From positions 1 through 25,312 of the forward strand of contig JAJXVP010000023.1 in assembly GCA_021782055.1 (NCBI GenBank): 25,312 bases of DNA. The letters are read 5' to 3'. The translations under genes were made by a program, and so were the position numbers. Below are positions 1-5,611 of the stretch, in pieces. The notes under the pieces were generated by a model, which was not told where the DNA came from, made no database searches, and was given only the letters and a program-made list of their open reading frames with translations. This DNA is from a bacterium (GTDB taxonomy: Bacteria; Spirochaetota; Spirochaetia; JABEVK01). Numbering within the stretch: position 1 is the first letter of the stretch; every line of letters starts with the position of its first letter.

Positions 1-2
1 AG

Positions 3-75
3 GGTGGATGACGGGGATTGAACCCGCGACAGCCAGAACCACAATCTGGAGCTCTACCACTGAGCTACATCCACC
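3..75 (-). tRNA. tRNA-His (anticodon GTG)
   Basis: On the minus strand this folds as a complete cloverleaf. The 7-bp acceptor stem pairs positions 68-74 with 4-10, the D arm contains AGCTCAGTGGTAGAGCT, and the T arm contains GGTTCAATCC. The anticodon stem CCAGA/TCTGG closes the 7-base loop TTGTGGT, giving anticodon GTG at 40-42, which reads His codons. Position 75 supplies the extra G-1 opposite C73 (position 3), the hallmark of tRNA-His. The next two bases read CT rather than CA, so the terminal CCA is not encoded and must be added by nucleotidyltransferase. Confidence 0.95.
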
Positions 76-84
76 ATGTCTCAG

Positions 85-112
85 CGGACGAGTGTTAATA
101 AACACCAGTCCG
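85..112. repeat. inverted repeat between tRNA-His and sufU
   Basis: CGGAC (85-89) pairs with GTCCG (108-112) and GTGTT (92-96) with AACAC (101-105). They are separated by a 2x2 internal mismatch and an AATA loop. On the plus strand an A-run follows, and on the minus strand a T-run precedes, so this is not a classical terminator in either direction. It could be a processing stem upstream of the tRNA or a protein-binding site. Confidence 0.5.
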
Positions 113-125
113 AAAAAAAAATCAA
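95..125 (-). promoter_or_regulatory. possible promoter for tRNA-His
   Basis: On the minus strand, TTGATT (120-125) and TATTAA (95-100) resemble -35 and -10 boxes, but the 19-nt spacer is long. Transcription would start about 10-13 nt before the tRNA. The -10 box lies in the loop region of an inverted repeat at 85-112. The match is weak; transcription could equally come from upstream genes. Confidence 0.25.
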
Positions 126-141
126 GCAGTTTGGCTGACTT
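113..141 (-). terminator. possible rho-independent terminator of sufU
   Basis: Read on the minus strand just after the sufU stop codon, AAG-(T)-CAG pairs with CTG-CTT around a CCAAA loop (124-141). This is followed by GA and nine T residues (113-121). The stem is short and has one bulge, but position and U-tract are right for the end of the reductase-sufU unit. Confidence 0.45.
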
Positions 142-144
142 TCT

Positions 145-579
145 TTATTTTTTTTCCTCGACAGGTTCGCGGGATAAGGCCTGCTCTACCGCATGCCAAG
201 CCAAGGTGGCACATTTAACTCGCACGGGCAGGTCAACGATTCCCTTTAACGCGACAAGATCCCCTAACTCTTCAAGCTTCTCGGGGGGAAGTTCACCTCG
301 GATCACCGCCAAAAACTCTTGGACCAACCGCCTGGCTTCCTCTACCGTTTTTCCCGTTAAAAGCTCGGACATCATGGACGCGGAACACATCGAAATGGAG
401 CATCCCGAGCCGTCAAAGTAAACAGCTTGAACGTGCTCACCTTCGCGATCGAGCTGAACCTTGACGCTATCGCCACATGAAGGGTTTTCGACGGCTTTCA
501 AGTGCGCCAGCGGCTTTTTGTTCCGGGGGTGCTTATAGTGGTCACGGATAATTTCTTGATACAGTTCTTCAAAGGCCAT
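145..579 (-). CDS. sufU: SufU-type Fe-S cluster scaffold / sulfur-transfer protein
   Basis: The 144-residue product matches the SufU branch of the IscU/NifU-N family. This family accepts sulfur from the cysteine desulfurase SufS for Fe-S cluster assembly in the cytoplasm. The three conserved Cys and the Asp are visible: NPSCGD (C35, D37), GSGCSIS (C60) and VKCATLAW (C123). The N-terminus YQEIIRDHYKHPRN is also typical. The spacing between the second and third Cys is the longer SufU type rather than IscU. I chose ATG at 579 because the conserved alignment begins there; a TTG at 618 would add 13 unconserved residues. It follows the reductase gene by 67 nt on the same strand. No other suf genes are visible in the window. 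Confidence 0.92.
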   Translation of the reverse strand: MAFEELYQEIIRDHYKHPRNKKPLAHLKAVENPSCGDSVKVQLDREGEHVQAVYFDGSGCSISMCSASMMSELLTGKTVEEARRLVQEFLAVIRGELPPEKLEELGDLVALKGIVDLPVRVKCATLAWHAVEQALSREPVEEKK

Positions 580-646
580 ACAAAAAATTTGCCCAAAATT
601 CTTGTCTTGGTCAAGCAAAGTTGCTCATTTGGTCAGGTAAAGTCGC

Positions 647-1348
647 TTACGCGGCTGAATTTTCTCGGTGAATCCTCTCGGAGGACACACCGCGCTGTGT
701 CAGGACCTCGGTGGCTTCCCTAAGCATTGCAGAATTGCCGCAAAGGTAAAACCGGTCGCGCTCAAGATCGAGGTCCGCTTGATCGAGCCATTGAGTAACC
801 CGGCCCGGAACAATACGACAGTGCTGAGAAAAGTTTTCGGCAGTAAACGGTTGACAGTGTTCTTTGGACGAAAGGCACAACACTCGTTCCTGAGTGGCGC
901 CAAAAGCTGCTCCAAAATCTTCGTCCAAACTGCGCACCCCATGAACTAAAAGGTAGGGCAATGCGGGAACCGTGCGAACAAAGGAACGAAAAGGAGCAAT
1001 CCCCGTACCTGTTGCCACTAACACCAAACGGTCTTCTTGCTGACGGTGACGGAGCGTAAACCCTCCCCTTGGGGGTTTTACGATGACCAAATCGCCTTCC
1101 TTTAACCGCGCCAGACGAGAAGAGACCGCTCCGCCGGGCACATGACGCACCAAAATTTCGGCAACCTCGTCTTGTTCCCCACTAAAAAGCGAATACGGCC
1201 TTGTAAGCCCTCCCGGCAACCCCACATCCACATGGGTGCCGGCGCGAAACCTCAAGCCCCGTCTTTCAAACTTCAGCACAAAGGCCGAGGGGCCCCACAG
1301 CTGGACCCCTAAAACACGTCGGGGCTGGATTAAGTCATAGCCTTGCAT
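647..1348 (-). CDS. ferredoxin-NADP reductase-like FAD/NAD(P)-binding oxidoreductase
   Basis: The 233-residue flavoprotein belongs to the ferredoxin-NADP+ reductase superfamily. An N-terminal beta-barrel carries the FAD motif RPYS (residues 50-53). The Rossmann domain has GTGIAPFRS (114-122) for NAD(P) and a late FYLCGNSAML segment that closes the nucleotide site. There is no [2Fe-2S] or haem domain, so it is a stand-alone reductase that would pass electrons between NAD(P)H and a ferredoxin or flavodoxin. The physiological partner is not visible. The C-terminus ends in NSAA without the aromatic residue that stacks on FAD in plant-type enzymes. It starts at an ATG with a weak Shine-Dalgarno and is divergent from the kinase operon. 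A link to the adjacent sufU (electrons for Fe-S assembly) is inference. Confidence 0.85.
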   Translation of the reverse strand: MQGYDLIQPRRVLGVQLWGPSAFVLKFERRGLRFRAGTHVDVGLPGGLTRPYSLFSGEQDEVAEILVRHVPGGAVSSRLARLKEGDLVIVKPPRGGFTLRHRQQEDRLVLVATGTGIAPFRSFVRTVPALPYLLVHGVRSLDEDFGAAFGATQERVLCLSSKEHCQPFTAENFSQHCRIVPGRVTQWLDQADLDLERDRFYLCGNSAMLREATEVLTQRGVSSERIHRENSAA

Positions 1349-1389
1349 TATTCTAAACTACTCGGGGGTGAACAGTGCGTCAATGAGGT

Positions 1390-1413
1390 GTATTCATTGA
1401 CTGAGATGAATAC
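1390..1413. promoter_or_regulatory. candidate operator: perfect inverted repeat over the kinase-operon promoter
   Basis: GTATTCAT (1390-1397) and ATGAATAC (1406-1413) are perfect 8-bp inverted arms around an 8-bp spacer. They overlap the -35 box of the promoter at 1397-1426. A two-fold symmetric site of this size suits a dimeric repressor or activator. It also lies between two divergent genes and could serve both. Confidence 0.45.
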
Positions 1414-1426
1414 TTCGTCTTATGAT
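1397..1426 (+). promoter_or_regulatory. sigma-70-type promoter for kinase-cheX-cheY-cimA
   Basis: TTGACT (1397-1402), an 18-nt spacer and TATGAT (1421-1426) match the consensus at 5/6 positions each. The predicted start near 1433 leaves a leader of about 45 nt before the ATG at 1480. A start at the TTG at 1441 would leave almost no leader, which supports the ATG. Confidence 0.6.
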
Positions 1427-1479
1427 TAAACCTTGAATAATTGATTGAAACCCAATCATTCATAAAAATAAGTTTTTTA

Positions 1480-3018
1480 ATGCAAGCTATACCCTTGTTG
1501 GTAATATCTTTAATTCTTCTCGTCTTTAGCACGGCGGTAGCTGTGGTTTTTGGAAAACGAAGTTTCCGTTTTTCGAGCCAACTAAAGGCGGAACACGACG
1601 AGCTGGCCTCTCAAGAAGCTTGGTTGGCCGTGGGTGGGCAAATTTTGGTTTTTGTTCTCGATGCCCAAGGACGATTTCAACGGTCGTTGGGTTCAGCCGA
1701 GAATTTCAAGGCCCTTGCTTCAACCTTGACTCCCGGTGCCTTCGTGGGGAGGCTTTTGTATAATACGCCAACTCAACAAGAGGAATTCCGGCAAGCCCTT
1801 GAGCTTATTGCCGGGAAAAAGGCTAACCCAGAAGTGGTCTTTGACCTAATGGACAAAGAGCTCTCCTACCAAGAGCGGCACTTTCAAGTACGTTATCGCG
1901 GGCCTAATTACCGAGGAGAGATTTTTCTCCTGCTTCGAGATATCACCACCGAAGCCGAGCTGGCAGAATCTGAAAAAAAAGAATTTTGGCGGCAAAAAGT
2001 TCTCAACGCTGTCATGACCCAACGTTCTGCCTTTGCTGTCTTTGCCAGCAGTGTTCAGGAATTATTCTTGCGGCTTTCCCAGCTTGAGGACCAAGGCCCC
2101 ACCCCCGGCAACGAATGGACAGACTTTTTGCGTCAGCTCCATACGATTAAAGCTGACGCCCGATTTTTTGATTTTCAAGCGACTGCTGAACAGTGCCATC
2201 AATGGGAGACCTTCCTTTCAGATCAATTGGTTTTACAAGAGACTCCCGAGCCCACCAGCTTTGAGTTGGCTTTAAAAAAAGCCTACTACAACGAATTAAA
2301 AACTGTCACCGACCACCTCGGAGACGCTTGGCTCCATCAAGCAGATGCCGTTCAGATCCCTCGCAAGCCCTACCTGTCCCTAATTAGGTATATCCGGCAC
2401 CGGTACCCGCAGGATAAAAAGCTGGGGCAATTTCTTGATTTTCACCGGCAAGTTCCCTTAAGAAGTTTATTTCAAAAGCTCCCTGACCAGGCAAAAGCCC
2501 TTGCTCAAACCCTGGGCAAGCGAGTTGCACCCTTCGAAATTCAGGGCGGTGATTTTATGGTCATCCCTGACCGCTTAGAAGCCTTTTGTCAGACCTTTAT
2601 TCACTTGGTGCGCAACAGCCTGGATCATGGCATCGAGACCGTCCGCGAACGCGAAACGTTAGGAAAACCACTCGAAGGCAAGCTACACCTAGAAATCGCC
2701 GACACACCGCGGGCCATTGTTTTTCGGTTTCAAGATGACGGGCGAGGAATTTCGTACCAACGAATCGTCGAGCGTGCGCGAGCCCTAGGGTGGCTCGAAT
2801 CGGTACAACCTCTTGATGAGCAAGGACTTCTGGGCTTTCTCTTTCGCGAAGGCTTTTCGACAGCTTCTCAAACGACTGAAATCTCGGGCCGAGGGTTAGG
2901 CCTAGCCGCCGTAAAAGTTGAAATTGACAAACTACAGGGTTCTGTCCGCGTCCTGACCCGTCCCGGTCGAGGCACGACCTTTGAAATGATCCTTCCCTGG
3001 AGGCTCCATGAAAGCTGA
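1480..3018 (+). CDS. membrane-anchored CheA-like histidine kinase (TM-PAS-Hpt-HATPase, no CheW domain)
   Basis: The 512-residue product begins with one transmembrane helix (about residues 4-25). A PAS-like region follows (about 50-160, ending in LLLRDIT), then an Hpt/P1-like helical segment with LHTIKADARFF, where H221 is the likely phosphorylated His. The C-terminal third is a CheA-type HATPase: N-box HLVRNSLDHGIE (N379), G1 DDGRGI (419-424) and G2 GRGLGLAAVK (from 470). The protein stops right after the ATPase fold. The CheA P5/CheW-like domain that couples to receptors and a P2 domain are absent, and no receiver is fused. Its stop overlaps cheX by 11 nt, so it probably phosphorylates the receiver encoded two genes on. 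The ATG at 1480 is preferred over TTG at 1441 on promoter spacing. The sensed signal is unknown; the PAS-like region is on the cytoplasmic side by inference. Confidence 0.8.
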   Translation: MQAIPLLVISLILLVFSTAVAVVFGKRSFRFSSQLKAEHDELASQEAWLAVGGQILVFVLDAQGRFQRSLGSAENFKALASTLTPGAFVGRLLYNTPTQQEEFRQALELIAGKKANPEVVFDLMDKELSYQERHFQVRYRGPNYRGEIFLLLRDITTEAELAESEKKEFWRQKVLNAVMTQRSAFAVFASSVQELFLRLSQLEDQGPTPGNEWTDFLRQLHTIKADARFFDFQATAEQCHQWETFLSDQLVLQETPEPTSFELALKKAYYNELKTVTDHLGDAWLHQADAVQIPRKPYLSLIRYIRHRYPQDKKLGQFLDFHRQVPLRSLFQKLPDQAKALAQTLGKRVAPFEIQGGDFMVIPDRLEAFCQTFIHLVRNSLDHGIETVRERETLGKPLEGKLHLEIADTPRAIVFRFQDDGRGISYQRIVERARALGWLESVQPLDEQGLLGFLFREGFSTASQTTEISGRGLGLAAVKVEIDKLQGSVRVLTRPGRGTTFEMILPWRLHES

Positions 3019-3478
3019 ATATGCCAACCCCTTTATCCGTGCGGCAGGAGAAGTCTTTGCTCACGAGACCAACCTCCAAATGACCCGAAAAGGCCTGGAG
3101 CTTCGAAAAACGCCTGTTCCCTCCCGTCCCGTCTGCATCATCTTGGGGATTACTGGCCCTATACGGGGGCAGGTTGTGTATTCGCTGGATGAAGATTTTG
3201 CTCATACCGTGGCTCGACGCATGTTGCCCGGCAAGCTTCCCGCCGAGGTTAAACGGCTTACCAACAGCGCTATTAGCGAGATAGCCAACATGATCACCGG
3301 GAAAGCCAGTATCGAGCTGGCCGGCGAAGACAAAACTATAGAGCTGACGCCCCCCGCGGTGTTCACCGGAGAACGCTTCCACATGGATTTTTTGAACATC
3401 CCGACCCTTTCCCTCTCGCTCATTTCAGAAGCTGGCTCGTTAGAAATCAACATTGCTTTAACAGAAGGCTCGTCATGA
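3008..3478 (+). CDS. cheX: CheX-type CheY-P phosphatase
   Basis: The 156-residue protein has the length and fold signature of CheX, the dimeric member of the CheC/CheX/FliY family that hydrolyses phospho-CheY in the cytoplasm. The catalytic motif is intact: SAISEIANMITG with E91 and N94. It starts at ATG 3008, with GGAGG at 2999-3003 lying inside the last codons of the kinase, an 11-nt overlap. Its own stop overlaps the start of the receiver gene by 4 nt (ATGA). This tight packing between kinase and receiver predicts that it switches off the adjacent CheY-like protein. In spirochaetes cheX normally sits in a cheA-cheW-cheX-cheY operon; here cheW is missing and the kinase is different. Confidence 0.9.
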   Translation: MKAEYANPFIRAAGEVFAHETNLQMTRKGLELRKTPVPSRPVCIILGITGPIRGQVVYSLDEDFAHTVARRMLPGKLPAEVKRLTNSAISEIANMITGKASIELAGEDKTIELTPPAVFTGERFHMDFLNIPTLSLSLISEAGSLEINIALTEGSS

Positions 3479-3843
3479 AACTTAAGACGGCACTGATAAT
3501 TGATGATGCCGCCGTGATGCGGCTGCGCTTGCGGGATATTCTTGAACCACAGTTTGATGTGGTAGGCGAAGCAGAGGACGGCGCTCAAGCTCTAAGCCTT
3601 TACGAAGCTTGCCGCCCTGATTTTGTTACCCTCGATATTACCATGCCCAAAGTAGACGGCATCACGGTTTTGCAAAATTTGCTCAAAACCCACCCCGACG
3701 CCAAAGTCATTATTGTCAGTGCTGTGGGACAAAAGCAGACGGTCTTTAAAGCCTTAACTTTGGGAGCTCGCGATTTTGTAGTCAAGCCGTTTGACCCCGA
3801 ACGCGTTAAAACCGCGGCCAATCGTCTTTTTTCTAAAGCTTGA
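3475..3843 (+). CDS. stand-alone CheY-like response regulator
   Basis: The 122-residue single receiver domain has no output domain. The acidic pocket D10-D11, phospho-acceptor D54 (VTLDITMPKVDG), switch Ser82 (IIVSAVG) and K104 (FVVKPF) are all present, so it should be phosphorylated normally. It overlaps cheX by 4 nt and has an AGAAGG Shine-Dalgarno. It would carry the phosphate from the upstream kinase to an unknown target: a flagellar switch (FliM/FliY), another regulator or an enzyme. The name cheY is avoided because a chemotaxis role is not shown by this operon, which lacks CheW and receptor genes. Confidence 0.9.
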   Translation: MKLKTALIIDDAAVMRLRLRDILEPQFDVVGEAEDGAQALSLYEACRPDFVTLDITMPKVDGITVLQNLLKTHPDAKVIIVSAVGQKQTVFKALTLGARDFVVKPFDPERVKTAANRLFSKA

Positions 3844-3850
3844 CAGTAAC

Positions 3851-3888
3851 GGCCTCCCTCGCTAAATTTTCAGTCTTTGAGGGAGGCC
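3851..3888 (+). promoter_or_regulatory. hairpin sequestering the cimA ribosome binding site
   Basis: GGCCTCCCTC (3851-3860) and GAGGGAGGCC (3879-3888) form a perfect 10-bp stem around an 18-nt loop. The right arm contains the Shine-Dalgarno GAGGGAGG (3879-3886) of cimA, four bases before its ATG at 3891. No T-tract follows, so it is not a terminator. The left arm begins 8 nt after the stop codon of the receiver gene, so a ribosome finishing that gene would partly unfold it. Translational coupling or a protein or ligand switch are both possible. Confidence 0.6.
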
Positions 3889-3890
3889 CT

Positions 3891-5486
3891 ATGAGTGACA
3901 GCCGCGTTTTTGTTTTTGATACAACCCTCCGCGATGGAATGCAGGGAACAGGGATCAACTATTCTCTCAAAGACAAAATCGACATAGCCCGACGTTTGGA
4001 CGAACTTGGTGTCGACTATATTGAGGGTGGCTTTCCTCTGGCGAACGAAAAAGAAGAAGCCTTTTTTCATCAAATTCGCAAGGCACCGCTCAAGCAGGCA
4101 CGTTTGGCAGCTTTTGGCTCTACCCGCAAACCTCGAGGTGAGGCGGCATCCGACCCCCACATTCATGCCCTTTTGGGGGCAGAAACCCCCGTCGTCGTTG
4201 TCGTCGGCAAAGCCTGGAGTTCGCACGTTGAAGCGGTTTTAGGGACAACTTTAGAAGAAAACCTCGAGATGATTCACGATTCTCTGGTCACTCTCAAAAA
4301 AGAAGGCCGTGAAGTCATCTTTGACCTGGAGCACTTCTTTGATGGGTGGAAAACCCATCCAGACTACAGCCTGCGTATTTTAGAAACGGCCCGGGAGGCT
4401 GGGGCAGATTGGCTGGTTCCCTGTGACACCAATGGGGGAACCCTTGTTACTGAGGTCACGGCAATTTATCAGGAACTTATTCCCCGCGGCTTTCGTCTAG
4501 GAGCTCATTTTCATAACGACCTAGGTCTTGGGGTAGCCAACACCCTCGCGGCAGTAGAGGCGGGGGCACGGCAGGTTCAGGGCACGATCAACGGCTGGGG
4601 GGAGCGTTGCGGCAACGCGAACCTCTGCACCATTGTTCCCAACCTCTCGATCAAATTGCCCTACACCACAGGGATGGCCTTGCCCCGAATGACCGAGCTT
4701 TCGCGTTTTGTCGCTGAAAAGGCCAATTTGATCCCTGACCGTAGGCAACCCTTTGTGGGCGAAGCTGCTTTTGGACACAAGGCTGGACAACACGCCGATG
4801 TTCTTCAAAAAGGCGAAGCCGGCGGCCAGACCTCCGAGGGCAAAAAAACCTTGGGACTCATGGAGCACATGGACCCGCATTTGGTCGGCAATACCCGACG
4901 CATTCTTGTTTCGGAATTGGCCGGAAAGTCTACAGTGGCGCTGAAGCTGGCTAAGTTTGGAACTTTTGAAAAAAACAGCCGTGAAGTTCAAGAGCTGACC
5001 CGCCTCTTAAAAGAGAAAGAAAACGCGGGCTACGAGTACGAAGCCGCTGAAGCCTCCTTCGAATTGTTGATGCTGAAGGTACTGGGCCGCTACCGTCCGC
5101 TTTTTGAATTAGACAACTATCACCTTGAGTCTTTTAAAACCTGGAACCGAGAACCCCAAACCCTGGGTCGCGTGTTTGTTCTGGCCGAGGGAAAGCACTA
5201 CATGGGAGCCGCCGTGGGCTTGGGTCCTGTCGGCGTTCTTGATAAAGCCCTGCGCAACGCCCTCGACCACGTTTACCCGTTTTTAAAGAACCTAACGTTG
5301 CAAGATTTTTCGGTACGAGTTCTGACCTCGGATGATGTAAGCACTGACAGCAAAGTTCGGGTCTTTGTCAGCATGACCGATGGGGTCACCGATTGGGACA
5401 CCGTAGGGGTCAGTCAGAATATTGTCGAGGCCTCGTGGGAGGCCCTTGTCGAAAGTTTCGAGTACTATCATCTGAAATCGCTGTAA
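3891..5486 (+). CDS. cimA: (R)-citramalate synthase
   Basis: This 531-residue member of the LeuA/CimA family condenses pyruvate with acetyl-CoA to citramalate, the threonine-independent entry to isoleucine. The TIM barrel carries FDTTLRDGMQ (9-18, catalytic R14 and metal-binding D15), CDTNGG (178-183), HFHND (206-210, metal His) and GWGERCGNANL (235-245), followed by HKAGQHADV (296-304). GERCGNANL and the total length favour CimA over 2-isopropylmalate synthase. The C-terminal 130 residues resemble the LeuA regulatory dimer domain that binds the feedback inhibitor. I chose ATG 3891 because it has a strong Shine-Dalgarno and the conserved domain begins just after it; an upstream TTG at 3840 lies before the hairpin. 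It is 47 nt downstream of the receiver gene and probably co-transcribed. Confidence 0.88.
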   Translation: MSDSRVFVFDTTLRDGMQGTGINYSLKDKIDIARRLDELGVDYIEGGFPLANEKEEAFFHQIRKAPLKQARLAAFGSTRKPRGEAASDPHIHALLGAETPVVVVVGKAWSSHVEAVLGTTLEENLEMIHDSLVTLKKEGREVIFDLEHFFDGWKTHPDYSLRILETAREAGADWLVPCDTNGGTLVTEVTAIYQELIPRGFRLGAHFHNDLGLGVANTLAAVEAGARQVQGTINGWGERCGNANLCTIVPNLSIKLPYTTGMALPRMTELSRFVAEKANLIPDRRQPFVGEAAFGHKAGQHADVLQKGEAGGQTSEGKKTLGLMEHMDPHLVGNTRRILVSELAGKSTVALKLAKFGTFEKNSREVQELTRLLKEKENAGYEYEAAEASFELLMLKVLGRYRPLFELDNYHLESFKTWNREPQTLGRVFVLAEGKHYMGAAVGLGPVGVLDKALRNALDHVYPFLKNLTLQDFSVRVLTSDDVSTDSKVRVFVSMTDGVTDWDTVGVSQNIVEASWEALVESFEYYHLKSL

Positions 5487-5525
5487 AACAGCCAAGCCTG
5501 GTCTGAAAAGGCCAAAAAAAAATCT

Positions 5526-5606
5526 GCTCAGGAAACCAAAAATTTCCACTCGGGAATCTAAAAGTTTCCACTCGGGAAACCAAAAATTCCTCGAGCGGAA
5601 ATTTTT
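5526..5606. repeat. three tandem 22-nt hairpin-forming repeats plus a terminal stem
   Basis: Units lie at 5526-5547, 5548-5569 and 5570-5590 (22, 22 and 21 nt). Units 1 and 3 have the core GGAAACCAAAAATTTCC-like palindrome (GGAAA, 7-nt loop, TTTCC). Unit 2 diverges in the middle (GGAATCTAAAAGTTTCC) but still folds, with a CT/AG pair replacing the loop. A further stem, AAAAATTCC (5582-5590) with GGAAATTTTT (5597-5606), closes the array. It sits between the stops of cimA and pfk, so it may act as a bidirectional terminator. Confidence 0.65.
5582..5606. terminator. possible bidirectional terminator between cimA and pfk
   Basis: AAAAATTCC, a TCGAGC loop and GGAAATTTTT form a stem flanked by A and T runs on both sides, so it reads as a stem plus T-tract in either direction. 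The position, just beyond the pfk stop and 96 nt after the cimA stop, fits shared termination. The GC part of the stem is short. Confidence 0.4.
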
Positions 5607-5611
5607 GCTGG

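Noticed and set aside
8..421. Plus-strand ORF of 137 codons across the tRNA and sufU
   Set aside because: It runs antisense through the tRNA and through clear SufU motifs, and its translation has no recognisable domain.
2597..3382. 261-codon minus-strand ORF opposite the kinase and cheX
   Set aside because: The opposite strand encodes convincing HATPase and CheX motifs. The antisense translation is low-complexity and shows no domain.
3851..3888. Reading the 10-bp hairpin as a rho-independent terminator of the cheY-like gene
   Set aside because: No T-tract follows; the next bases are CT and the cimA ATG. The loop of 18 nt is also long for a terminator.
4521..4991. 156-codon minus-strand ORF opposite cimA
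   Set aside because: It is the shadow of the conserved HFHND and GERCGNANL region of CimA; no ribosome binding site or domain.
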